Assembly (NCBI GenBank): GCA_041660925.1
Contig: JBAZVI010000006.1
Coordinates: 186,001-250,000 of the forward strand
Source of the DNA: Elusimicrobiota bacterium
GTDB taxonomy: Bacteria > Elusimicrobiota > Elusimicrobia > UBA1565
Length of the DNA stretch: 64,000 nt
Direction of reading: 5' to 3'
The position numbers and the translations under genes were made by a program. The notes under the pieces are model-generated. The model was given only the letters and a program-made list of their open reading frames with translations, did not search any database and had not been told where the DNA came from. Position 1 is the stretch's first letter. Every line of letters starts with the position of its first letter. Shown here one piece after another: positions 42,248-49,347 of the stretch.

Positions 42248-42538
42248 TCAGGAACCTTCCTGCATATAGTCCACGACGATGGTGATGATCTTTCGAACCG
42301 TTTCGTTGCAGGACTTGAATTCGAGCCGGTCCAAGACATCGCTGCCGTGCTTTCGAATAAGATCGCTGATGAGCGCATGGATGAAGGACTGCGTCGTCGC
42401 ATCCACTCCGGCGAAGTCCAGGATGACGTCTTCCCCCTTCTCCAGCGCCGGGACGATCTCCCCCACGCGCAGATCTCTGGCGATGTCCTTGTTCTCGGCG
42501 AAGGCGCCCGCGCGGACCTGGATGCCTATCGTCTTCAT
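42248..42538 (-). CDS. STAS-like protein (DUF4325)
   Basis: 96 residues with a start that overlaps the ATPase stop (ATGA). The pattern NKDIARDLRVGEIVPAL, then VILDFAGVDATTQSFIHALI, then a final strand and helix, matches the STAS-like DUF4325 family, which is often found next to GHKL ATPases. STAS-type proteins are usually controlled by phosphorylation at a Ser or Thr on the loop near this position. The serine in TTQSF is a candidate. It is probably the partner and substrate of the ATPase encoded just upstream. Confidence 0.82.
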   Translation of the reverse strand: MKTIGIQVRAGAFAENKDIARDLRVGEIVPALEKGEDVILDFAGVDATTQSFIHALISDLIRKHGSDVLDRLEFKSCNETVRKIITIVVDYMQEGS

Positions 42539-43497
42539 GAGAAGCGGGGTTTCTTGTAGCGTTCCTTCCGCCGTTCCCGCACCGCGGAGCTGTAGGTGTC
42601 GCGGATGGCGTCCAGAAGGAGGGAGAACTCCTCGGTCTGGTCCAGAGTGATGTCCACGCCGACGACCGTTCCCGGCCAGGCGGGCATGGTCGCGCTCTCC
42701 GTATGCCTGTCCGCGAAAGGATCCGCATTGAGACGGCGGCTGCGAGAGGCCTTCTTCTTCAACAGCTTGTAGAAGCCGGTCCCGCTGTAGATCACGAAAA
42801 AGTCCTTGTTGACGCTGGCGATGGACTTGATGAAGAAAAGACCGGCGCCGGCGTTCTGTTCCGTGCCCCCCTCCCGCGAAGTCGTGCCGGTGATGCCGGG
42901 CATGAGCGCAAGGCGGATCGCCTCGAGGTCGGTGCCGGCCGCGTGTGAACGGGTGATGGTCTCCTTGATGCCGCAACCCGTATCGGCGATGCCGACGCGG
43001 ATGGAATTGCTTTTCTTATAGTACTGGGCGCAAAGGAGAGCCCCGTGCTCCGCCTCCGCGTGTTCGATCACATTCCGGATGAGTTCGCTGAAGATGTAGC
43101 CCAACGTCTTCGCCTGCTCATGCTCCAGGTGCAGCATCGGGATCATGTCCGTGATGAAGCGCGTCTGCTCCTCGGCGGTGCGGATCTGCGTCAAAGGGAT
43201 GAAGCGGCCCGCGGGCTCGTGCTCTTGGATGACGCTGTCCGAGGAGATGCCGAGAAGTTTGAAGAGCCCCATACGGACGAGATAATGCCGCGAGGCCGCT
43301 TCGAATCTCTTGCAGTGCAGTTTCTCCGGTCCGACCCTGAGCCCGAGCGCGGCGATCATGGAGAGCACCGCCGGGTGAACGGCGATCCACTTGTCGTTCG
43401 CGGTGATTTCCAGGGTTCCGGAGTCCGCGGGGTCGAATCCGCGAATGAATGGATCGATATTCCCGAGGAAGGCGCTGTTTGGAAGGTGAATCTTCAT
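42535..43497 (-). CDS. GHKL-type ATPase (histidine-kinase-like, no HisKA)
   Basis: 320 residues. The N-terminal 110 residues are unrecognised. Residues about 125-260 show a GHKL ATP-binding domain: N box SELIRNVIEHA (138-148), G1 DTGCGI (172-177) and G2 GAGLFFIKSI (216-225). The dimerisation/phospho-acceptor helix of histidine kinases is absent, as in SpoIIAB-like anti-sigma kinases. Residues after 260 are basic, including a KKKASRSRRL stretch. It is paired with a STAS-like gene, so a partner-switching kinase/anti-anti-sigma-like system is likely; which target it controls is unknown. It starts eight bases after a perfect -10 box. Confidence 0.83.
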   Translation of the reverse strand: MKIHLPNSAFLGNIDPFIRGFDPADSGTLEITANDKWIAVHPAVLSMIAALGLRVGPEKLHCKRFEAASRHYLVRMGLFKLLGISSDSVIQEHEPAGRFIPLTQIRTAEEQTRFITDMIPMLHLEHEQAKTLGYIFSELIRNVIEHAEAEHGALLCAQYYKKSNSIRVGIADTGCGIKETITRSHAAGTDLEAIRLALMPGITGTTSREGGTEQNAGAGLFFIKSIASVNKDFFVIYSGTGFYKLLKKKASRSRRLNADPFADRHTESATMPAWPGTVVGVDITLDQTEEFSLLLDAIRDTYSSAVRERRKERYKKPRFS

Positions 43498-43505
43498 CTA
43501 GTTAC

Positions 43506-43535
43506 ATTATACCGGGATTCCCGGTAATTTGTCAA
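43506..43535 (-). promoter_or_regulatory. Perfect -35/-10 promoter with operator in the spacer
   Basis: On the minus strand TTGACA (43535-43530) and TATAAT (43511-43506) are perfect and 18 bases apart. The spacer holds a palindrome CCGGGAATCCCGG and a second copy lies just upstream. The ATG (43497) follows after eight bases, so the message is predicted to lack a leader. Confidence 0.8.
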
Positions 43536-43557
43536 TATCCCGGGATTCCCGGTAATT
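43512..43557. repeat. Two direct copies of a palindromic operator
   Basis: CCGGGATTCCCGGTAATT occurs at 43512-43529 and again at 43540-43557, 28 bases apart. The core of each, CCGGGATTCCCGG, has dyad symmetry, as expected for a dimeric regulator. Confidence 0.75.
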
Positions 43558-43611
43558 ACTACAATTAAAAGCTCATAAAATCACCTATTTTGGTAGATGG
43601 AAGGGACGACG

Positions 43612-45396
43612 TCAGGAGGCCGAGCGCAGCTTGTTGAGCGCGGATTCGACCTGCGCCATGCGCTCCTGGAGCTCGTGCATCTCGTCGCCGATGGCCGTGA
43701 CCTTCGCGAAGTCGGCGTAGAGCTCCGGGTCGGAGAGCTGGCCGGCGAGCTCCTCGAGGCGCGCGGAGGCCTTGGCGGCCTCCTTCTCGAGCTTCTCGGC
43801 CTCGCGCAGGCGGGCCCGCTCCTCCATCCTTTCGGCGCGGGAGTCCTTCTCCGGGACCGGCGCGGGGGCGGGCGCCCCCCCCTTCTTCGCGGGCGCGCTC
43901 GCCGCCGCCTCGTCCTGGAGTTGCGCCTGCCGCCGCTGGAAGTACTCGTAGTTGCCCGGGTAGAGCGTGACCTTCCCGTTCTCGACGTGCACGACATGCT
44001 CGGCGATGGAGTTGACGAAGTGGAGGTCGTGGCTGATGGTGCAGATGGTGCCCTCGAACTCCTTGAGCGCGGCGATGAGGGCCTCGACGCTGGCGATGTC
44101 GAGGTGCGTCGTCGGCTCGTCGAGGAGGAGGATGTTGGGCGGGTCGAGCAGGAGCTTCACGAGCGCGAGCCGGCTCTTCTCTCCGCCGCTCAGGACCTTC
44201 ACTTTCTTGAAGACGTTGTCGCCGGGGAAGAGGAAGGTGCCGAGCGCGGTGCGCGTCATGAGCTCGGAGTTCATCCGGTCGTTGTCCATGGCCTCCTGGA
44301 GCACGGTGCGCTCGGGGTCGAGGTGCCCGACGCGGTGCTGGGACATGTAGCCGACCTTGGCGTTCAAGCCCACGACGCGCTCGCCGCGGTCGGCCTCGAT
44401 GAGCCCGCCGAGCATCTTGAGGAGCGTCGACTTGCCGGCCCCGTTCTTCCCGACGAAGGCCATCTTCCAGCCGCGCTCGAGCTCGAAGTCGAGCCCCTCG
44501 TAGACCTTCACGTCCCCGTAGGCCTTGGAGACGCCCTTCAGCGAGAGGACCCGGGTCCCCGCGCGCCGCGGCTGCGGGAAGCGGATGCGGACGGTCTTGT
44601 CCTCCTCGGGAAGCTCGATGCGCTCGAGCTTGTCGAGGCGCTTGATCATGCTCTGCGCGCGGTTGGCCGTCGAGACCCGGGCGCGGTTGCGGTCGATGAA
44701 GTCCTGCATCTGCGCGATCTCGATCTGCTGCTGGCGGTAGGCCGAGCGCACGCGCTCCTTCTCCGCCTCGCGCTCGCGCAGGAAGGCCTCGTAGTCGCCG
44801 CGGTAGACGCGCAGCAGATGCTCCTGGAGGCTCACGATGGCGTCGCAGATGGAGTTGATGAAGGCCCGGTCGTGCGAGATGAGGAAGATCGCGCCGGGGT
44901 AGCTCTTGAGGTAGTCCTCGAGCCAGAGCAGGGAGTCGAGGTCGAGGTGGTTGGTGGGCTCGTCGAGGAGGAGGAGGTCCGGCTCCTGGAGGAGGAGGCG
45001 GGCCATCGCCACGCGCATCGCCCAGCCGCCGCTCAAGGCGTTCACCGGGCGCTCGAAATCGGAGACCTTGAAGCCCAGGCCCATGAGCACCGACTTGGCC
45101 TCGGAGGTGCGCCGCCCGTCGGGGTCCTCGTGCTCGGCGAGCGCCTCGGCGAGCACGGTGCGCTCCGACACAGGCGCGTTCTCCTGCGGGAGGTAGCCCA
45201 CGGAGACGCCGCGCTTGACCTGGATCTCGCCGGAGTCGGGCTCGACCTCGCCGAGGAGCATCTTGAAGAGCGTGGACTTGCCCGCGCCGTTGGGACCGAC
45301 GAGCGCGTAGCGGTCGCGGGAATTGATCTGCAGCGAGCCGCCCTCGAAGAGAGCCTGGCCGCCGTAGGATTTATGGACTTCGCGCAGCGTGATCAT
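43612..45396 (-). CDS. ABC-F family ATPase
   Basis: 594 residues with two ABC domains. First Walker A is GPNGAGKSTLF and the second GKNGAGKSTLL. Signature motifs LSGG and Walker B regions (LLLDEPTNHLDL and LLLDEPTTHLDI) are present in both halves, joined by a linker with charged helices. A C-terminal coiled-coil extension (about residues 515-590, EKLEKEAAKASARLEELAGQ) resembles Uup. ABC-F proteins bind ribosomes and help with stalled or drug-bound states rather than transport. Starts at the ATG at 45396. The gene next to it encodes a response regulator. Confidence 0.93.
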   Translation of the reverse strand: MITLREVHKSYGGQALFEGGSLQINSRDRYALVGPNGAGKSTLFKMLLGEVEPDSGEIQVKRGVSVGYLPQENAPVSERTVLAEALAEHEDPDGRRTSEAKSVLMGLGFKVSDFERPVNALSGGWAMRVAMARLLLQEPDLLLLDEPTNHLDLDSLLWLEDYLKSYPGAIFLISHDRAFINSICDAIVSLQEHLLRVYRGDYEAFLREREAEKERVRSAYRQQQIEIAQMQDFIDRNRARVSTANRAQSMIKRLDKLERIELPEEDKTVRIRFPQPRRAGTRVLSLKGVSKAYGDVKVYEGLDFELERGWKMAFVGKNGAGKSTLLKMLGGLIEADRGERVVGLNAKVGYMSQHRVGHLDPERTVLQEAMDNDRMNSELMTRTALGTFLFPGDNVFKKVKVLSGGEKSRLALVKLLLDPPNILLLDEPTTHLDIASVEALIAALKEFEGTICTISHDLHFVNSIAEHVVHVENGKVTLYPGNYEYFQRRQAQLQDEAAASAPAKKGGAPAPAPVPEKDSRAERMEERARLREAEKLEKEAAKASARLEELAGQLSDPELYADFAKVTAIGDEMHELQERMAQVESALNKLRSAS

Positions 45397-45471
45397 CGCT
45401 TCTCCGACGGAGATGATAGCAATTCGGGGGGAGCGGCGCCCCGCCGCCCGACGAGGGAAGCCCCGTCCGCG

Positions 45472-45879
45472 TCAGTTCGAGCGCTTCGCGAGCACGGCCG
45501 CGACCCGGCTTCGCAGCACGTGCGGGTCGAAGGGCTTCTCCATGAAGACGGCGATGTTGGCGCACGAGATGAAGAGCTCCCGCATGTGCGGACGGGCGGT
45601 GAGGACGAGCACGGGGATGTTCCGGGTCCGCGCGTCCGCGAGCAGCCGGGCGTTGAGGGTGTAGCCGTCGATGCCCGCCATCATGATGTCGAGGATGATG
45701 AGGTCGGGCAGCGACGCCTTCGACGCGGCCGCGTCGAGGCCGAGGCGTCCGATGGCGGCCTCGCCGCCGTCGACCCCGCGCACGCGGTAGCCGTCCTTGC
45801 GCAGCACGGCCTGGAGCAGCGTCTGCATCTCGTCGTCGTCGTCGACGACCATGATGTCCCGCGGCTTCTGTTCCTCCAT
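45472..45879 (-). CDS. Single-domain response regulator
   Basis: 135 residues from the ATG at 45879 (MEEQKPRDIMVVDDDDE); longer starts run through intergenic sequence. The receiver domain has the acidic pocket VVDDDDE, the phospho-acceptor Asp in IILDIMMAG, the Thr in LVLTARP and the Lys in MEKPFDP. No output domain. It is a CheY-like relay. It lies just upstream of the repeat element E4, and next after that is a PilZ-like gene and a degenerate receiver fused to a propeller, so this region may be one signalling group. Confidence 0.9.
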   Translation of the reverse strand: MEEQKPRDIMVVDDDDEMQTLLQAVLRKDGYRVRGVDGGEAAIGRLGLDAAASKASLPDLIILDIMMAGIDGYTLNARLLADARTRNIPVLVLTARPHMRELFISCANIAVFMEKPFDPHVLRSRVAAVLAKRSN

Positions 45880-46024
45880 AAGACCCCCTGGGCGCGCAAC
45901 GCGCCCATGAGAGACTTTAGCAGGCGCTCGACGGGCGCGGACGAGGCTTTCAGCCCAGGGGGCCCCGGACAAGGGGTCTATCCCGGGAGCGCACCAATAC
46001 CGGAGAGGACGATAACCGTAGGTT

Positions 46025-46304
46025 AAGAGCACCTAAAATAACCTGGGGTGGCCTTGGAAGCCCCGAGATGGGGTCGAGACCGCGGCGGGACGCCGGGGGC
46101 ATAGCCGCAGCGCTATGTACCCGGCGGCCCAACAATGGTATCGGCCCTATATCGGGGCTTCCCTTCGGGCGAGGCCGATTTCGACCCGCCTGCGTTGTTG
46201 CCGCGACGCGTACATACCTTCGGGTATGCCCGCGCCGCGGGCGCCGCGCATTCGAGCCAAACTCGGCCCCGCCAAGGCCGCCCCAGGTTATTTTAGGTGC
46301 TCTA
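46025..46304. mobile_element. TIR element E4
   Basis: A 280-bp element with termini AGAGCACCTAAAATAACCTG at both ends in inverted order. The right end gives the TAG stop of the PilZ-like gene (46304-46302). The interior pairs with itself in a long stem with GGCATACCCGAAGGTATG inside. No gene inside. Confidence 0.72.
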
Positions 46305-46613
46305 AGAAGCGAGGAGGGCGACGAGCGCCTTGGCCAGGCGCGCCTGGAGCCCCTCGTCGAGGAAGCGGAGCTCGGCGACGAAGTAGCCGTCGAGGTCGCG
46401 GAACACCTTCAGCACGTCGGCGCGGGAGAGCTCCGCCTTCTCGGAGGCGGCCTCGAAGCTCAGGCGCACGACGTCGCCCTTCGCCAGGCGCGTCAGCGTG
46501 GCGACCCGGCCGCCCTTCGCGTGGAGCTCCACGAAGCGGCCCCAGCCCTCCATGCGCCCGTCGCTCTCGGGGAAGACGAAGGAGAGCGGGACGTGGCGCG
46601 GGGACGAGGTCAT
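46302..46613 (-). CDS. PilZ-like domain protein
   Basis: 103 residues that look like a PilZ-type beta barrel (PLSFVFPESDGRM, RLAKGDVVRLSFEA, GYFVAELRFLDEG) with a C-terminal helix. The classic c-di-GMP signature RxxxR...D/NxSxxG is not clearly present, so cyclic di-GMP binding is uncertain. It overlaps the stop of the pseudo-receiver/propeller gene (ATGA), so they are translationally coupled. The stop codon TAG is supplied by repeat element E4. Confidence 0.62.
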   Translation of the reverse strand: MTSSPRHVPLSFVFPESDGRMEGWGRFVELHAKGGRVATLTRLAKGDVVRLSFEAASEKAELSRADVLKVFRDLDGYFVAELRFLDEGLQARLAKALVALLAS

Positions 46614-47761
46614 CGGGGCTCGAGCGCGACCGAATGCACGAAGACCCGGCCCGGCTCGTCGCCCTTGGGGAGGCGCTCGGCCGCGGTCCAGAAGCGCTTG
46701 CCGTCGAAGGCGAGCCCGGTCGGCTTCCAGCCGCCGCGGCGGTACTCGGGCAGGACCACGCGGCGCAGGATGCGCTGCGGGTCGGCGATGTCGTGCTCGA
46801 GGAGCTCGCGGTTGCCGCCGTCGAGCGACCAGAGGGAGCGCCCGTCGTAGGCCAGCGCGACGGAGCGCGCGCCCGGGTAGCGGTAGCTCGCCGCGATGCT
46901 GAGCTGCGCGTCGAAGACGCGCTTATGCAGGCGGTTGTCCTTCGCGTCGCAGGTCCAGAGATAGAGGCCGTCGTAGGCCATGCCGACGGTCTGCGGGGCG
47001 GCGTCGTCGAAGCGGCCGAGGACGCCGAGCTTGTCGTCGAGCATGTGCTTGACGATGCTGCGCGGAGCGGAGGCGACCCAGAGGGAGTCGGCCGCGAAGG
47101 CCATCGCGCCGGGGATCTCGTTGGGGAAGTGCCGCGTCCCCGCGACCTCGAGCGTCCGGGCGTCGTGGCGGTACACCGTCTGCGAGAACCAGTCCGAGAC
47201 CCAGAGCTGCTTGTCGCGGAAGGCCAGCCCGGCCGGATGGTTGTAGGGCAGCGCCCACTCGGTGGGCTCCGGAGCCGGCGGCGGCGGCGGCGTACGGTAG
47301 GCGAGGTAGCCGGCCGCGAAGAGCAGGACCGCGAGCACGGCGGCGAAGCGGAGCACCGGCGAGCGCGTCACGACCGGCGGCGGCAGGATCTGGAACTCCG
47401 TGCCCTCCGCGCGCAGGGCTTTGGAGAGCGCGGCGGCGAGGTTCTCCGGCGTCCAGGGCGCGCCCACGACCTCGAAGGCGCCCAGGCGCAGGAGCTCGAC
47501 GGCGCGCGCGGCGCTGCGCGGCTTGAGCGCGACGACGACGGGGATCAGCGGGGCCGCGCGCCGGAGCTCGGCGAGGACCCCCTCGGGGTCCTCCCGGCCT
47601 TCGACGGCGGCGAGCACGGCGGCGGGGCGCTCCCTGAGCACGAGCTCGAGGAGGTCCTTGAGCTCTCCGGCGCGCAGGGTCCGGTGCCCGCGCTCCTCGA
47701 CGGCGAGGCGGAGCTCCTCGCGGGTCTCCGCGTCGCGGGCGAAGAGCGCGATGACGGACAT
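46610..47761 (-). CDS. Pseudo-receiver fused to a membrane segment and beta-propeller
   Basis: 383 residues. Residues 1-115 have the alternating strand/helix pattern of a receiver domain, but the acidic pocket is altered: the first acidic pair is RD in LFARDAET, the acceptor region AVLAAVEG has Ala/Val at the phospho-Asp, and the switch Lys is replaced in GAPWTPEN. A hydrophobic helix (AAVLAVLLFAAGYLAYR) at about 140-157 follows, then a Pro-rich linker and a six-bladed-type NHL/propeller (NHPAGLAFRDKQLWVSD, AFAADSLWVAS and similar repeats). The arrangement puts the propeller outside and the receiver inside the cell. Confidence 0.72.
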   Translation of the reverse strand: MSVIALFARDAETREELRLAVEERGHRTLRAGELKDLLELVLRERPAAVLAAVEGREDPEGVLAELRRAAPLIPVVVALKPRSAARAVELLRLGAFEVVGAPWTPENLAAALSKALRAEGTEFQILPPPVVTRSPVLRFAAVLAVLLFAAGYLAYRTPPPPPAPEPTEWALPYNHPAGLAFRDKQLWVSDWFSQTVYRHDARTLEVAGTRHFPNEIPGAMAFAADSLWVASAPRSIVKHMLDDKLGVLGRFDDAAPQTVGMAYDGLYLWTCDAKDNRLHKRVFDAQLSIAASYRYPGARSVALAYDGRSLWSLDGGNRELLEHDIADPQRILRRVVLPEYRRGGWKPTGLAFDGKRFWTAAERLPKGDEPGRVFVHSVALEPR

Positions 47762-49198
47762 CTATCGGGTCCTGGGAGCCGGGATGGTCAGGACGGCGTT
47801 CTCGACGGGGAGGCCGCGCTCGACCTTGTCGGGGTTCGCCTCGAAGACCTGCTCCCAGAGCCCGCCGTCCCCGTAGTACTCCTTCGAGATGCTGCGCAGG
47901 GTCTCGCCCGCCTTCACGACGTGCTTGCGCGGGAAGCCGGAGGGAGCGGCCTTGGCCGGAACGCGGGCGGGCTTCGGCCTGGCCTGCGGGGCCGGGGCGG
48001 GAGCGGGCGCGGCGGTCTCGGGGTACGGCACGGGGAGAGCGGGGAGCGCCTCGGAGCGGGGGCCGGGGCCTTCGACGGGGCTCGGGGCCCCCTGCGGATG
48101 GTTGAGCTCGTACTGCGCGCGCTCGAGGCGGAGCTCCGAGTCGCGCAGGCGCTCCTGCACCTCTTTGAGCCGCTGCTGCTGGGCCTGGACCTGCCCCTCG
48201 ACGCTGGTCTTGTCGGCCTCGGCGGAGGCGACCTGCCCTTCGAGGGTCTTGCGCCGGTCCTCGAGGTCCCCGATATCGGTGCGCAGGTCCTCGGCGCGGC
48301 GCGCGGCCGAGCCCACGTAGCGCCCGGAGAAGGGCGGCGCGCCGAACTTGTAGGTGGCGGTGAGCTGGCAGCCGCCGCCGGAGCGGCGGAAGCCCGCCCA
48401 CGGGACCGTCATGGCGACGTCGATGATGAGCGGGGAGAAGTTGGCCCCGAAACCGAAGGCGTAGTTGCCCACGCCGTCGAGGGGCAGGCCCTTGCCCGCG
48501 CGGACCTTCAGGAGCTGCTCGAAGAAGTCCACCTCGACGCCGGGGAAGAACTGGGTGAGGCTTTCGCGCACGCGCAGGTCGCCGGCGAGGAGGAAGCGCT
48601 TGTAGAGGCGGTAGCCCACGCCGAGGTTCAGCGAGGGGTCGGGGACCTTGAGCCCGGTGGTGAGTCCGGTCACCGAGGCGCCGGCCTTGAGCCCGCTGCC
48701 GGAGTCGAAGAGCGCGCCGAAGTCGATGCCGGGGCCGAACTTGGACGGGGAAGACGGGTCCTTCGAGACGTTGACGAAGCGCACGTTCGCACCGAGCTTC
48801 AGCGGCATCTTCAGGTAGAGCTGCGGCACGCGGATCTGGTGCGAGAAATGCAGGAGGAAGGCGTCCTTGTCGCCGCCGTTGTTCTGCCGCAGGTTCGTGA
48901 ACGAGGCGCCGACGGTGGAGCCGGGGAGGATCGGGAGCGGGCGCGTGTAGGTCGCGGTCTCCAGGGTGAGCATCCCGACGGGGGAGTGCATCCTCGCCAC
49001 CCCGCCGTGCACCTGCGTATAGTCGCTTCCCGCGAGGCCGGCCGGGTTGAAGTACATCGCCTCGGGGCCCTCGGCGACGGCCGTGTAGGCGTAGCCCATG
49101 CCCATGGGGCGGGCGCCGGGGACGACGTCGTTGAACATGGCCGCGCGCGCCGCCGACGGCGCGAGGAGGAAGGCGAGCAGCAGGAGGCCTTTCTTCAT
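47762..49198 (-). CDS. PorV-like outer-membrane barrel with a C-terminal LysM domain
   Basis: 478 residues with a signal peptide (MKKGLLLLAFLLAPSAARA). Residues about 20-290 match the PorV/FadL-like (UPF0164) barrel family: DVVPGARPMGMGYAYTAVAE, MYFNPAGLAG, and repeated aromatic strands. A coiled-coil linker (about 300-370) and a Pro/Ala-rich stretch come next, followed by a LysM-like domain at the C-terminus (HVVKAGETLRSISKEYYGD). The LysM module would bind peptidoglycan and tie the barrel to the wall. The gene abuts that of the pseudo-receiver/propeller protein and begins that operon. Confidence 0.82.
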   Translation of the reverse strand: MKKGLLLLAFLLAPSAARAAMFNDVVPGARPMGMGYAYTAVAEGPEAMYFNPAGLAGSDYTQVHGGVARMHSPVGMLTLETATYTRPLPILPGSTVGASFTNLRQNNGGDKDAFLLHFSHQIRVPQLYLKMPLKLGANVRFVNVSKDPSSPSKFGPGIDFGALFDSGSGLKAGASVTGLTTGLKVPDPSLNLGVGYRLYKRFLLAGDLRVRESLTQFFPGVEVDFFEQLLKVRAGKGLPLDGVGNYAFGFGANFSPLIIDVAMTVPWAGFRRSGGGCQLTATYKFGAPPFSGRYVGSAARRAEDLRTDIGDLEDRRKTLEGQVASAEADKTSVEGQVQAQQQRLKEVQERLRDSELRLERAQYELNHPQGAPSPVEGPGPRSEALPALPVPYPETAAPAPAPAPQARPKPARVPAKAAPSGFPRKHVVKAGETLRSISKEYYGDGGLWEQVFEANPDKVERGLPVENAVLTIPAPRTR

Positions 49199-49216
49199 GG
49201 CGGCTCATTATACAAC

Positions 49217-49254
49217 ACGGGGCTTCCGACGGCTACGCGGGTCGGAAGCCCCGT
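49217..49254. repeat. Hairpin 1 between divergent genes
   Basis: Perfect 14-base arms, ACGGGGCTTCCGAC (49217-49230) and its complement (49241-49254), 18 bases before the start of the PorV-like gene (minus strand). Confidence 0.6.
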
Positions 49255-49263
49255 GGGAGCAAA

Positions 49264-49307
49264 TCAGCGCTTCCGGGCACGAACATGGCACGGCCCGGAA
49301 GCGCTGA
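49264..49307. repeat. Hairpin 2 between divergent genes
   Basis: Perfect 15-base arms, TCAGCGCTTCCGGGC (49264-49278) and its complement (49293-49307). It ends four bases before the -35 box of the divergent gene. It shares the GCTTCCG core with hairpin 1. Confidence 0.6.
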
Positions 49308-49311
49308 GATG

Positions 49312-49340
49312 TTGACAAGTCCGCGCTATCTCGGTACTCT
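49312..49340 (+). promoter_or_regulatory. Promoter of the first membrane-anchored gene (short leader)
   Basis: TTGACA (49312-49317), a 17-base spacer, TACTCT (49335-49340), then seven bases to the ATG at 49348. A transcript would begin within or at the start codon, so it would have no leader. Confidence 0.65.
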
Positions 49341-49347
49341 GCGCCGG

